The position numbers and the translations under genes were made by a program. This document shows, in pieces, positions 50,679 through 62,744 of a stretch of DNA of 64,000 nucleotides (position 1 is the first letter of the stretch; each line of letters opens with the position of its first letter). Source of the stretch: Actinotalea sp. Marseille-Q4924. Its GTDB lineage: Bacteria; Actinomycetota; Actinomycetes; Actinomycetales; Cellulomonadaceae. Where the stretch lies: positions 248,001 through 312,000 of the forward strand of contig NZ_CAKAKB010000004.1 of the NCBI RefSeq assembly GCF_916618755.1, in the 5' to 3' direction. Below the pieces are notes generated by a model. It did no database searches. It was given only the letters and a program-made list of their open reading frames with translations, and was not told where the DNA came from.

Positions 50679-51626
50679 GTGGCAATGTCGCCAGCAGCAC
50701 TGGACGTGGTCGTCGTCGGCAGCGTCAACGTGGACCTCGTCGCGTCGGTCGAGCGGATGCCCGCTCCCGGGGAGACCGTCTCCGCGCTGCGGGCGCAGAG
50801 GCTCGTCGGCGGCAAGGGCAGCAACCAGGCCGTCGCAGCGGCACGGCTCGGGTGCAGCGTCGCGATGGTGGGGATCGTGGGTGACGACCCCGACGGGGAG
50901 CTCGCCCGACGCGCCCTCGCCGACGAGGGCGTGGACGTGGACCGCCTGGGCGTCGCCGTGGGTGAGCTCACCGGACGCGCCATGGTGTGGGTGGATGCCG
51001 ACGCGCAGAACTCCATCGTGGTCATCCCCGGGGCGAACGCTCTGCTGACCAGCGACCTCGTCGGCGAGGCGGGTGAGTGCATCCGCCGAGCGCGCGTGGT
51101 GCTCGCGCAGCTCGAGACACCGCTCGAGTCCGTCCGCGCGGCCGCCCGGCTGGCCCGCGGGATCGTGGTGCTCAACCCTGCCCCCGCTCAGGTGCTGCCC
51201 ACCGACCTGCTGGAGCGGGTCGACGTGCTCGTGGTCAACGAGACCGAGTACGAGATCGTGACGGCTCGCCAGCTGCCGGCCTCGCCGCGCGCCGTGGTGG
51301 AGGCGCTGCGCGACCTGCCGCTGCCCTGCGACGTCGTCGTCACGTTGGGGAGCCAGGGTGCGGTCGTGCGCGACGGCGACGAGGTGGAGCACATCGCCGC
51401 GCCGGACGTCGCCGTCGTCGACACCACCGGCGCGGGTGACTGCTTCGTCGGCGCCTTCGCGTCCTTCCTCAGCGACGGAGGGACGCCGACCGCCGCCGCT
51501 CGGTGGGCGGTCCACGCCGCGTCGATCTCGGTCGGTGCCGTCGGCGCGACCACGGCGATGCCAGACCGTGCGGCCGTCGAGGCCTCGATCGCCCGGACCA
51601 CCCACAGCATTCCTGCCGGCCCGTGA
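50679..51626 (+). CDS. rbsK: Ribokinase
   Basis: This is a 315-residue PfkB-family kinase starting at GTG 50679 (AAGG 6 bp upstream); ATG 50685 is an alternative. Ribokinase signatures are clear: VVVGSVNVDLVASVERMPAPG, VGGKGSNQAVAAARLG (substrate-binding GGKGxNQA), VVNETEYEI (NxxE, Mg) and DTTGAGDCFVGAF (catalytic Asp). It phosphorylates D-ribose at O5, letting ribose released by the nucleoside hydrolases enter the pentose phosphate pathway. The BMP-type importer follows on the same strand. Confidence 0.93.
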   Translation: MAMSPAALDVVVVGSVNVDLVASVERMPAPGETVSALRAQRLVGGKGSNQAVAAARLGCSVAMVGIVGDDPDGELARRALADEGVDVDRLGVAVGELTGRAMVWVDADAQNSIVVIPGANALLTSDLVGEAGECIRRARVVLAQLETPLESVRAAARLARGIVVLNPAPAQVLPTDLLERVDVLVVNETEYEIVTARQLPASPRAVVEALRDLPLPCDVVVTLGSQGAVVRDGDEVEHIAAPDVAVVDTTGAGDCFVGAFASFLSDGGTPTAAARWAVHAASISVGAVGATTAMPDRAAVEASIARTTHSIPAGP

Positions 51627-51717
51627 CCGCTCTCGGACCAGAAGGAGGCCTCACGAACGTTAGCCCATCGCAGATGCACGGCCCCCCCATCAGGACGAGC
51701 ACGGTAGGAGCAGCGAC

Positions 51718-52782
51718 ATGAAGCAGCGAATGACAGGTGCAGTAGTGGCAGCAGCGGCCCTCCTGGCGTTGACCGCCTGCGGAGGCACGGCCGAGGCCCC
51801 TGCCGACGACGACGCCACCGCCGGCGGCGGCGGCGAGGGCGGCGAGGCCACCAACGTCTCGGTCGCCCACGTGGTGGCCGGCGCGCTCGGCGACCAGGGC
51901 TTCTTCGACGACGCCGAGAGAGGGATCCAGGGCTTGACCGATGCCGGCTCGGAGACCACGACCATCCAGGCGGACGCGAACAACCCGGCGCAGTGGAAGT
52001 CCAACCTCGAGTCGGTGTCCAACGGTGACTGGGGCGTGGTCGTGACGGGGACCTCCCAGATCCTCGACATCCTGGCCGAGACCGCCCCGAAGTACCCCGA
52101 CCAGGACTACATCTACTACGACGACGTGGTGGAGGCGCCGAACGTGGCCTCGATCACCTACAAGCAGAACGAGGGTGCCTTCCTGGCCGGCGTCCTGGCC
52201 GCACAGGCCACCTCGAACCCTGACGCGTTCCCGCGGTCCGAGGGTTCCAAGGTGGTCGGCCTCGTCGGCGGCATGGACATCCCCGTGATCAACGACTTCG
52301 TCGAGGGCTTCAGGAGCGGCGTCGAGGCGGTGGACCCGTCCATCGAGGTGGTCGTGAGCTACGTCGGTGACTTCGAGGACTCCAACAAGGGCTACGACCA
52401 GGCCAGGGCGATGTACGAGCAGGAGGGCGCCGACGTGGTCTTCCAGGTCGCCGGAGCCGCCGGTCTCGGGGTCTTCCAGGCGGCCGAGGACACCGACAAC
52501 TACGCGATCGGCGTCGACTCTAACCAGAACTCGTTCAACGAGGGCTTCATCCTGGCGTCGATGCTCAAGAACATCGGAGCCTCCATCGAGAGCGCCGTCG
52601 CGGAGTACGAGGCGGGCACCCTCGAGATGGGCAGCGTCACGTCCTACGGACTGGCGAACGACGGCGTGAGCCTGACGTTCGAGGACAACGGCGACATCGT
52701 GCCGCAGGAGATCCAGGACGAGATCTCCACGTACGCGCAGCAGGTCATCGACGGCGAGGTCGAGGTCGGCACGGCCTACTGA
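51718..52782 (+). CDS. BMP-family nucleoside-binding lipoprotein
   Basis: This 354-residue lipoprotein starts at ATG 51718 with GGTAGGAG upstream. The signal peptide ends LALTAC (Cys21), followed by an Asp/Gly linker. The mature part follows the BMP/Med pattern (HVVAGALGDQGFFDDAERG, then YPDQDYIYYDD, NEGAFLAGVLAAQ, VVGLVGGMDIPVINDF and IGVDSNQNSF). BMP proteins bind purine or pyrimidine nucleosides. With ribokinase upstream and nucleoside hydrolases downstream, nucleoside uptake is the coherent role. A strong hairpin separates it from the ATPase gene. Confidence 0.92.
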   Translation: MKQRMTGAVVAAAALLALTACGGTAEAPADDDATAGGGGEGGEATNVSVAHVVAGALGDQGFFDDAERGIQGLTDAGSETTTIQADANNPAQWKSNLESVSNGDWGVVVTGTSQILDILAETAPKYPDQDYIYYDDVVEAPNVASITYKQNEGAFLAGVLAAQATSNPDAFPRSEGSKVVGLVGGMDIPVINDFVEGFRSGVEAVDPSIEVVVSYVGDFEDSNKGYDQARAMYEQEGADVVFQVAGAAGLGVFQAAEDTDNYAIGVDSNQNSFNEGFILASMLKNIGASIESAVAEYEAGTLEMGSVTSYGLANDGVSLTFEDNGDIVPQEIQDEISTYAQQVIDGEVEVGTAY

Positions 52783-52791
52783 CGGGCTCGC

Positions 52792-52828
52792 CGCCCTCAC
52801 CGGACTCTCCCCGTGTCCGGTGAGGGCG
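52792..52828 (+). terminator. Hairpin between BMP protein and ATPase gene
   Basis: CGCCCTCACCGGAC pairs perfectly with GTCCGGTGAGGGCG (14 bp, 9-nt loop) nine bp after the BMP stop. Likely a partial terminator giving more binding protein than transporter subunits. Confidence 0.75.
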
Positions 52829-52898
52829 ACCGGGTCAGCACCGACGACGCACGCGCCGCACCCGTCCCACGCCCACGCCCACGCAGAGAGGCGATGCC

Positions 52899-55834
<2,936 letters not shown>

Positions 55835-55838
<4 letters not shown>

Positions 55839-56773
55839 CCGTGCTCGAGCAGATCTTCACCGCCGGGACGCTCTTCGTCATCCTGGCCAAGGTGGCTCCG
55901 ATCCTGCTGGCCGCCATCGGCGGGGCCTTCACCCAGCAGGGCAACATCCTCAACATCGGCCTCGAGGGCATGATGCTGATCGGCGCCTTCGCCGCGATCG
56001 TCGTCGGCTCCGCCGTGGACAGCGCCCTGGTGGGCGTGCTCGCCGCGGTCGTGGCCGCCCTGATCCTCGCCGCCATCTACGCGGCGGCGACGCTGTGGGC
56101 CGGGGCCGACAACATCGTGGTCGGCATCGGCATCAACCTGCTTGCGGCCGGCGTCTCGATCTTCCTGCTGGAGGTGTTCTACGGGAACCCCGGCTCGAGC
56201 CCGGCGAGCTCCAGGATCACACTCCCTCGTCTCTCGCTCGGGCCGCTCGGGGACATCCCGTTCCTCGGGGCTGCCACCGACAACCAGACCGCCCTGGTCT
56301 GGGTCGCCTTCCTGTCCGTGCCGCTCGCCTCCTTCGTGCTGTTCCGCACGCGGTACGGCGTGCACCTGCGTGCGGTGGGGGAGGACGAGCCGGCCGCGCT
56401 GGCGGCCGGCATCGACGTCCGCCGGGTCAAGATGCAGAGCATCCTGATCTCGGGACTGCTCTGCGGGCTGGCCGGTGCCCAGCTCGCCATGGCGACCCTC
56501 GGCACGTTCACGTCGAACATGACGGCGGGCCGCGGTTTCATCGCCGTGGCCGCCCTGACGTTCGGGCTCGCGCGGCCGGTCCGCACGATGATCGCTGCCT
56601 TCATCTTCGGCGCAGCGGATGCCATCGCGGACCTGCTCGGCATCGCCGGCTTCAACTCGAGCATCGCGCTGATGGTCCCGTACGTCGTGACCATCGTCGC
56701 GCTGGTCTTCGCAGGCATCCGCTTCCGGGGTTGGCGCAAGTCGCGCGTCGTGGCTCAGCCGGTACCGGTCTGA
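55835..56773 (+). CDS. Nucleoside ABC importer permease (YufQ/NupC type)
   Basis: This 312-residue permease starts at ATG 55835 overlapping the fused gene (ATGA). The BPD_transp_2 motif QQGNILNIGLEGMMLIGAFAA is followed by TRYGVHLRAVGEDEPAALAAGI and ALTFGLARPVRTM. About eight hydrophobic segments are visible. It is the second membrane half of the BMP-type nucleoside importer; the first half is fused to the ATPase. Next gene after 51 bp: an M24-like hydrolase. Confidence 0.92.
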
Positions 56774-56824
56774 AACCGGCGGCAGCCCGCCGCGAGGTCC
56801 CCCCGACGACACGAAGGAGATCGC

Positions 56825-57496
56825 ATGCCTACGACCCAGTGGTCGGACGAACCACCGGAGGGGCTGGTCCGCGCCCAGCGACTGGCCGTCGAGGTCGCCG
56901 AGACGATCGCTCGGGAGGCGGCCCCCGGTGACAGCGAGCGCCTCACCCGGGACCGTGCGGACGCCCTGGTGGTGGAGCGCGGCGGTACAGGCGTGTGGAC
57001 GCCGACCACCGTGGGCTTCGGGGTCGGCACCCTCAGCTGCTTCCCGACGGACGTGCCGTCCGAGCGCGTGCTGTGGAACCTCGACCTCGGGATGGTCGAC
57101 GTGCATCCGGTGACCCCGGACGGCTGGTGGGGCGACTGCACACGCAGCCTGCTGCGCGGCGACAACCCCGGCCAGGCGGAGGCGCTCGCGACGGTCGAGC
57201 GCATCCACGCCGGGCTCCTCGCCGCTGCGCGTCCGGGCATGCGCGCCCGCGACTGGTTCGCGATCTTCCGCTCCGAGCTCGACAGGACGCCCTACGTCCT
57301 CCTCGACCGCCTGTCGAACATCGGGCACTCGCTCGACGCCAGCACGTCCTACGACGACGGCTACATCGACGCGTGGAACGACACCGAGATGCGTGGCGCC
57401 TGGGCTGTCGAGCCGTTCATCGGCACGCATTTGTACGGCGTCAAGCGCGAGGACGTCGTCTGGTTCGGACCGAATCGGGTGACGGTACTCACCTGA
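56825..57496 (+). CDS. M24-family metallopeptidase homologue (second copy)
   Basis: This 223-residue protein is homologous to the product of 48572-49240 but clearly diverged. Metal ligands: LDLGMVDVHP (Asp), WGDCTRSLL (Asp), NIGHSLD (His), VEPFIG (Glu) and KREDVVWF (Glu). ATG 56825 follows GAAGGAG. It is located directly after the importer permease in a nucleoside operon. M24-fold enzymes include creatinase and other non-peptide hydrolases, so action on a small imported C-N compound is conceivable (inference). Confidence 0.85.
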   Translation: MPTTQWSDEPPEGLVRAQRLAVEVAETIAREAAPGDSERLTRDRADALVVERGGTGVWTPTTVGFGVGTLSCFPTDVPSERVLWNLDLGMVDVHPVTPDGWWGDCTRSLLRGDNPGQAEALATVERIHAGLLAAARPGMRARDWFAIFRSELDRTPYVLLDRLSNIGHSLDASTSYDDGYIDAWNDTEMRGAWAVEPFIGTHLYGVKREDVVWFGPNRVTVLT

Positions 57497-57507
57497 GCCG
57501 ATCCCGG

Positions 57508-57527
57508 GCGGTCGGAGGGCCGACCGC
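57508..57527 (+). terminator. Short hairpin after M24-like gene
   Basis: GCGGTCGG pairs with CCGACCGC (8 bp, 4-nt loop) 11 bp after the stop. Weak terminator candidate before the phosphotriesterase genes. Confidence 0.5.
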
Positions 57528-57614
57528 TCCCTCCTCGACCACCTCGCGCGACGAGGTCCTGGTGCCGGGCCGTTCGGCCCCGCACCCCTACGCAACCCCC
57601 GTTGGAGCGCCCCG

Positions 57615-58730
57615 ATGAGCACAGACACCCCGCACGGAGCCGGCGCCGGGACCCCCGTCCTCGTGCAAACCGTCACCGGGCCGGTCCCGGTGACCGAGCT
57701 CGGCATGACGCTCCCTCACGAGCACGTCTTCAACGACCTGTCCGAGGCGCTCTACCCCGGGATCCGGCCGTTCTCGCGCGACCTGGCGGACGCCCCGGTG
57801 ACCCCGGCGAACGCGTGGCTCCTGCGGGAGGACCCGTACGCCAGCGCGGACAACTGCGGGTTCGACGAGAGCGACATGGAGACGGTCGTCCAGGAGCTGG
57901 CGCTGTTCACGGGCGCCGGTGGTCGCACGATCGTCAACAGCACCACGGGTACCGGGCGTCGCCCGGCGGCACTCGTCGAGGTCTCCCGGCGCACGGGCCT
58001 GCAGATCGTGATGGCGGGTGGGTGGTGCCTGTCGCACGGGCAGGAGCACACGCTCACCGATGACGACGTCTCACGGATGACGGCGGAGCTGGTGGGTGAG
58101 ATCCGCGACGGTGTGGAGCTGCCCGGTGGTGAGCGGGTCCGGGTGGGCTCGATCGGGGAGATCGGGGTGGGCCCGAGCTTCACGGCGGCGGAGCGGGCGA
58201 CGCTGGTCGCCTCGTGCCTGGCGCAGGTGCAGACCGGTGTGCCGCTCTTCATCCACCTGCCGGGGTGGCAGCGGCGCGGTCATGAGGTGCTGGACATCGT
58301 GGCCGAGCACGGTGTGGATCCGTCGGCGGTGGTGCTGTGCCACATGGATCCGTCGGGCAAGGACACGGTCTACCAGCGCGAGATCGCCGAGCGCGGGGTG
58401 TGGCTCGAGTTCGACATGATCGCGATGCCGTTCAACTTCCCCGGCGAGGGGCAGTCGCCGTCCGTGCAGGACACCGTGGACGCCGTCGCCGGCCTGGTGC
58501 ACGACGGCCACGCCGGGCGCCTGCTGCTGTCCCAGGACATGTTCCTGAAGGGGATGTGGACCCGCAACGGTGGCAGCGGCTTCGCCTACGTCCCGGTCGC
58601 GTTCCTGCCGCGGCTGGTCGAGGCGGGGGTGGACGCAGGCACCGCGCAGGGGCTGATGACCACCAACCCCGCTGCGCTCTTCACCGCCGCCTCCCGCACC
58701 GCCGGGTCGGTCCGCGGCGGCGCGTCCTGA
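57615..58730 (+). CDS. Phosphotriesterase-family hydrolase 1
   Basis: This 371-residue TIM-barrel metallohydrolase starts at ATG 57615. Family motifs: MTLPHEHVFNDL (HxH), SIGEIGVG (Glu at the position of the carboxylated Lys of classical phosphotriesterase), FIHLPG (His), LCHMDPSG (His) and LSQDMFLKG (metal Asp). A Glu bridge is known in phosphotriesterase-homology proteins. Family activities include lactonase and phosphodiesterase-type hydrolysis; a sugar lactone or phosphorylated nucleoside derivative would fit this locus, without proof. An internal stretch of the gene is almost identical to the second copy downstream. Confidence 0.88.
   Translation: MSTDTPHGAGAGTPVLVQTVTGPVPVTELGMTLPHEHVFNDLSEALYPGIRPFSRDLADAPVTPANAWLLREDPYASADNCGFDESDMETVVQELALFTGAGGRTIVNSTTGTGRRPAALVEVSRRTGLQIVMAGGWCLSHGQEHTLTDDDVSRMTAELVGEIRDGVELPGGERVRVGSIGEIGVGPSFTAAERATLVASCLAQVQTGVPLFIHLPGWQRRGHEVLDIVAEHGVDPSAVVLCHMDPSGKDTVYQREIAERGVWLEFDMIAMPFNFPGEGQSPSVQDTVDAVAGLVHDGHAGRLLLSQDMFLKGMWTRNGGSGFAYVPVAFLPRLVEAGVDAGTAQGLMTTNPAALFTAASRTAGSVRGGAS
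58003..58427 (+). repeat. Near-identical tract shared with 59893-60317 (copy 1)
   Basis: 425 bp that match 59893-60317 with only three mismatches (two near 58031-58035, one at 58391). The flanks differ at most synonymous positions. A second identical stretch covers 58443-58513. The pattern indicates gene conversion rather than a simple recent duplication. Confidence 0.9.
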
Positions 58731-58770
58731 CGGTTCTCGTCCTGCCCACCACAGCCCTCAAGGAGTCCTC

Positions 58771-59514
58771 ATGGCACGCGTCCTGGTCGTCGGAGAGTCC
58801 TGGTTCGTCCACTCGGTGCACCAGAAGGGGTTCGACTCCTTCTTCACCTCGACCTACGAAGAGGGCGGCGGGGCCTTCCTGGCCGCTCTGCGTGAGCACG
58901 GTCACGACGTCACGTACGTGCCCTCGCACGAGATCGACGGTCGGCTGCCCACCGACGTGGAGGGCTATGCCTCCTACGACGTCGTGGTCATCTCGGACGT
59001 GGGCGCCAACAGCTTCCAGCTGTCGGACCGAACCTTCACGGCGTCGGTCCCGTCCCCGGACAAGTCCGAGCTCATCCGGGCGCACGTCGAGCAGGGTGCC
59101 GCCGTCCTCATGGTTGGTGGCTACCTGACGTTCAGCGGCATCGACGCCAAGGCTCGGTGGGGGCGCACACCGCTGCAGGCGGCGCTCCCGGTGCAGGTCC
59201 TGGACCGCGACGACCGCGTCGAGCTGCCGGCGGGCGTCGCCCCCACGGTGGTCGCGGCGCACGAGATCGTCGACGGCCTGGACGCCACCTGGCCCGCTCT
59301 GCTCGGCCTGAACGAGGTCGTCGCGAAGGACGAGTCCCAGGTGCTGGCAACCTGCGCGGGACATCCGCTCCTCGTCGTCGGCACGTACGGGGCCGGGCGG
59401 AGCGCCGCCTTCACCTCGGACATCGCCCCCCACTGGGCGCCGCCGGAGTTCCTGGCGTGGGACGGGTACGGGCACCTGTTCGACCGGCTCATCGTCTGGC
59501 TCGCGTCCTCATGA
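58771..59514 (+). CDS. GATase1-like protein (putative glutamine amidotransferase fold)
   Basis: This 247-residue protein starts at ATG 58771 with AAGGAG upstream. It begins ARVLVVGESWFVHSVHQKG and continues YDVVVISDVGANSFQL, then AAVLMVGGYLTFSG and GRSAAFTSDIAPHW. This is the layout of GATase1-like (PF07090-type) proteins with a flavodoxin-like fold. The typical nucleophile elbow Cys is not evident (VGGYLTF), so amidotransferase activity is doubtful. Its position between two phosphotriesterase-family genes suggests a joint pathway. The stop overlaps the next ATG by 4 bp. Confidence 0.8.
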   Translation: MARVLVVGESWFVHSVHQKGFDSFFTSTYEEGGGAFLAALREHGHDVTYVPSHEIDGRLPTDVEGYASYDVVVISDVGANSFQLSDRTFTASVPSPDKSELIRAHVEQGAAVLMVGGYLTFSGIDAKARWGRTPLQAALPVQVLDRDDRVELPAGVAPTVVAAHEIVDGLDATWPALLGLNEVVAKDESQVLATCAGHPLLVVGTYGAGRSAAFTSDIAPHWAPPEFLAWDGYGHLFDRLIVWLASS

Positions 59515-60611
59515 GAGGGCCTGCCGCCGGACACGCCACAGCGCCCGTCCTCGTCCAGACCGTCACCGGTCCGGTGCCTGTCGACGAGCTCGGCATGACG
59601 TTGACCCACGAGCACCTCTTCGGGGACCTCTCCGAGGCCGTCCACCCTCCGGTCCGGGCCTTCCCGGTGGACCTGGCGGACGCTCCCGTCACGGCGGAGA
59701 TCGCCTGGCTGCTGCGCGAGGACCCCTATGCCAGCCGGGACAACGCACGGATCGGTGCGGACCAGGGCCCGATCGTCGCCGAGGAGGTGATGGCCTTCGT
59801 GGCTGCCGGGGGCCGCACGGTCATCGACAGCAGCACCGGTGCGGAGCGCCAGCCGGCCGCGCTGCTCGAGCTCGCCCGGCGTACGGGTCTGGAGATCGTG
59901 ATGGCGGGTGGGTGGTGCCTGTCGCACGGGGAGGTGCACACGCTCACCGATGACGACGTCTCACGGATGACGGCGGAGCTGGTGGGTGAGATCCGCGACG
60001 GTGTGGAGCTGCCCGGTGGTGAGCGGGTCCGGGTGGGCTCGATCGGGGAGATCGGGGTGGGCCCGAGCTTCACGGCGGCGGAGCGGGCGACGCTGGTCGC
60101 CTCGTGCCTGGCGCAGGTGCAGACCGGTGTGCCGCTCTTCATCCACCTGCCGGGGTGGCAGCGGCGCGGTCATGAGGTGCTGGACATCGTGGCCGAGCAC
60201 GGTGTGGATCCGTCGGCGGTGGTGCTGTGCCACATGGATCCGTCGGGCAAGGACACGGTCTACCAGCGCGAGATCGCCGACCGCGGGGTGTGGCTCGAGT
60301 TCGACATGATCGCGATGGAGCTGAACTACCCGGGCGAGGGGCAGTCGCCGTCCGTGCAGGACACCGTGGACGCCGTCGCCGGCCTGGTGCACGACGGCCA
60401 CGGCGAGCGGCTCCTGCTCTCCCACGACATCGGCCTGAAGGTGCAGTGGGCGCGCCACGGTGGCAGCGGCTTCGCCTACGTCCCGACCGCGTTCCTGCCC
60501 CGGCTGGTCGAGGCGGGCGTGGACGCCGGCACCGCGCAGGGCCTCATGACGACGAACCCCGGGGCCCTGTTCACCGCCGCGGCGCGGAGCGCACCCCCGG
60601 CCCAGCGATGA
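59511..60611 (+). CDS. Phosphotriesterase-family hydrolase 2
   Basis: This 366-residue paralogue of the product of 57615-58730 has its ATG at 59511 in an ATGA overlap with the GATase1-like gene. Motifs: MTLTHEHLFGDL, SIGEIGVG, FIHLPG, LCHMDPSG and LLSHDIGLKVQW. Unlike copy 1 it has the classical SHD at the last metal position (copy 1 has SQD). The middle third is nearly identical to copy 1 at DNA level. The N- and C-terminal thirds have diverged, so substrate range may differ. Confidence 0.88.
   Translation: MRGPAAGHATAPVLVQTVTGPVPVDELGMTLTHEHLFGDLSEAVHPPVRAFPVDLADAPVTAEIAWLLREDPYASRDNARIGADQGPIVAEEVMAFVAAGGRTVIDSSTGAERQPAALLELARRTGLEIVMAGGWCLSHGEVHTLTDDDVSRMTAELVGEIRDGVELPGGERVRVGSIGEIGVGPSFTAAERATLVASCLAQVQTGVPLFIHLPGWQRRGHEVLDIVAEHGVDPSAVVLCHMDPSGKDTVYQREIADRGVWLEFDMIAMELNYPGEGQSPSVQDTVDAVAGLVHDGHGERLLLSHDIGLKVQWARHGGSGFAYVPTAFLPRLVEAGVDAGTAQGLMTTNPGALFTAAARSAPPAQR
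59893..60317 (+). repeat. Near-identical tract shared with 58003-58427 (copy 2)
   Basis: Partner of the tract in the upstream paralogue, at an offset of exactly 1890 bp. Confidence 0.9.
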
Positions 60612-60716
60612 GCGGCGGCCCGCCCTCATGACGTGATGGGCACGACCTGAGGCTTCTCACCACCCGATCGCCCTCGCCCGTGCTGCCAGACCACCCAGAC
60701 CAAGGAGTTGGAACCC

Positions 60717-61664
60717 ATGCCGGAACGAATCATCCTCGACTGCGACCCGGGCCACGACGACGCCCTGGCGATGATGCTCGCCGCGGGCGACCCCCGCGTG
60801 GAGCTCGTCGCCGTGACGACGTGCGCGGGCAACCAGACGGTCGAGAAGGTGACGCGGAACGCGCTCGCCGTGTGCGCCGTCGCCGGCATCGACGTGCGGG
60901 TGGCAGCCGGCGCGGCCACGCCGCTCGTCCGGCCGCAGATGGTCGCGCCGGACATCCACGGCGAGTCCGGGCTGGACGGGCCGGTGCTGCCCGAGCCGCG
61001 CCGCGCTGTGGAGCCCGGGCACGCCGTCGACCTCATCATCGAGGAGGTCATGGCGGCCGAGCCGGGGACGATCACGCTCGTCCCCACAGGCCCGCTGACG
61101 AACATCGCGCTCGCGATGGCGAAGGAGCCGCGGATCGTCGAGCGGGTCAAGCGCGTCGTCCTCATGGGCGGCGGCTACACGCGCGGCAACCGGACGCCCG
61201 CTGCGGAGTTCAACATCATCGCGGACCCGGAGGCGGCGTACGCCGTGTTCGCCGGGTCGTGGCCGGTGACCATGGTCGGCCTGGACCTCACGCACCAGGC
61301 GCTCGCGACGCCCGAGGTGGTCGAGCGCATCCGGGCGATCGGCTCGCCGCTGTCGGACTTCGTCGTGGAGGTGCTGCGGTTCTTCGGCACCACCTACCTG
61401 GAGCACCAGGGCTTCACCTCGCCCCCGGTGCACGACCTCTGCTGCGTGGCGTGGGTCGCCGACCCCGAGGTGTTCGCCACGCGCAGCGCGTTCGTCGTGG
61501 TCGAGCTCACGGGCACGTGGACGACCGGCATGACGGTCACGGACTTCGCCGACCTGCTCGGCCAGGAGCACAACACCGACGTCGCCACCGAGCTGGACCA
61601 TGCCCGGCTGTGGGACATGACTGTCGACGCGATCGCGGCGCTGTCCGCGGGAGGAGCACGATGA
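60717..61664 (+). CDS. Nucleoside hydrolase 1
   Basis: This is a 315-residue inosine-uridine-preferring nucleoside hydrolase family member. ATG 60717 follows AAGGAG. The Ca-binding N-terminal motif is LDCDPGHDDALAM. VPTGPLTNIALAM, VVLMGGGYTRGN and AEFNIIADPEAA are family features. VHDLCCVAW gives the C-terminal His-Asp. The enzyme hydrolyses the N-glycosidic bond of a (deoxy)ribonucleoside to base and ribose. First of four such genes in a row; the released ribose could be phosphorylated by the upstream ribokinase and bases handled by the deaminases left of the island. Confidence 0.93.
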   Translation: MPERIILDCDPGHDDALAMMLAAGDPRVELVAVTTCAGNQTVEKVTRNALAVCAVAGIDVRVAAGAATPLVRPQMVAPDIHGESGLDGPVLPEPRRAVEPGHAVDLIIEEVMAAEPGTITLVPTGPLTNIALAMAKEPRIVERVKRVVLMGGGYTRGNRTPAAEFNIIADPEAAYAVFAGSWPVTMVGLDLTHQALATPEVVERIRAIGSPLSDFVVEVLRFFGTTYLEHQGFTSPPVHDLCCVAWVADPEVFATRSAFVVVELTGTWTTGMTVTDFADLLGQEHNTDVATELDHARLWDMTVDAIAALSAGGAR

Positions 61665-62668
61665 CGACGATCCGCACGGGTGTCGGTGACGGGCTGACGG
61701 CGCGGCAGGTCCCGCCGCCGGCCGCGGCCGTGGACATCCTGCTCGACTGCGACACCGGCATCGACGACTCGATGGCTATCGCGTACGGCGCGGGCAACGG
61801 GGCGCGGTTCGTCGCGTGCACGACGACGCACGGCAACGTGCCGTCGGCGACGGCGGGCCGCAACACCGTGACGGTGCTCGACGCGCTGGGGCTGACGGAC
61901 GTGCCGGTGCACGTCGGGGCGCACCGGCCGATGGCCCAGGCCCTGGAGACCGCCGAGTGGGTGCACGGCGAGGACGGCCTCGGGGACGCGGGTGTCCCGG
62001 CTTCCACGCGGCCGGTCGCCGGGCACCTGGCGGCGGCAGAGATCGTGCGCCTGGCGCACGAGCGACCCGGTGAGCTGACCCTCGTCGCCGTGGGCCCGCT
62101 GACGAACCTGGGCCTCGCCCTTCTCATGGATCCGGAGCTGCCGCAGCTCGTGCAGCGCGTCGTCATCATGGGCGGCGCCGTGAACACGGCCGGCAACGCG
62201 TCGGCGGTGGCCGAGGCCAACGTCTGGCACGACCCGGAGGCCGCCCAGCTCGTCGTCGAGACGCCGTGGGACCTGACGGTCGTCGGGCTGGAGATCACGA
62301 TGCTCACCGCGATGCCGACGTCGGCGATCGCGCGCATCGAGACGTCGCAGGACCCGCGCGCCCGGCTGATCGCCGCGGTGTTCCAGCACTACCTGGGCGT
62401 GTACGCGCCCATCATCGGCGAGCGGACCTGCGTGCTGCACGACCCGCTGGCGATGGCGCTGGCGCTGGAGCCGGGCATGGCGACCTACCGCCTCGCGCGG
62501 GCGGGCGTCGAGCTGCGCGGGGAGCTGTCGCGCGGCCAGCTGGTCGCGGATCTGCGCAACTTCGACCCCGACCCGACGGACCCGCGCGAGCCGGGCGTCG
62601 TCCGGCTGGTCGACGAGCTCGACGTCGACCGGTTCCACGAGAGCTTCCTGCGCGCGCTCGGCGCGTGA
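61661..62668 (+). CDS. Nucleoside hydrolase 2
   Basis: This 335-residue paralogue has ATG 61661 overlapping the previous stop (ATGA). The motifs are LLDCDTGIDDSMAIAYG (with an N-terminal extension of about 25 residues), AVGPLTNLGLALL, VIMGGAVNTAGN, EANVWHDPEAA and LHDPLAMALAL. Sequence divergence from copies 1 and 3 suggests separate substrate preference (purine, pyrimidine or deoxy forms). Cytoplasmic; no signal peptide. Confidence 0.93.
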   Translation: MTTIRTGVGDGLTARQVPPPAAAVDILLDCDTGIDDSMAIAYGAGNGARFVACTTTHGNVPSATAGRNTVTVLDALGLTDVPVHVGAHRPMAQALETAEWVHGEDGLGDAGVPASTRPVAGHLAAAEIVRLAHERPGELTLVAVGPLTNLGLALLMDPELPQLVQRVVIMGGAVNTAGNASAVAEANVWHDPEAAQLVVETPWDLTVVGLEITMLTAMPTSAIARIETSQDPRARLIAAVFQHYLGVYAPIIGERTCVLHDPLAMALALEPGMATYRLARAGVELRGELSRGQLVADLRNFDPDPTDPREPGVVRLVDELDVDRFHESFLRALGA

Positions 62669-62744
62669 GGTCCGAGCGACCGCGACTCCAGACCTGGCCC
62701 GACCTGACCTGACCGGCCTGACCCGAACCCCGCCCGGAGGACCT

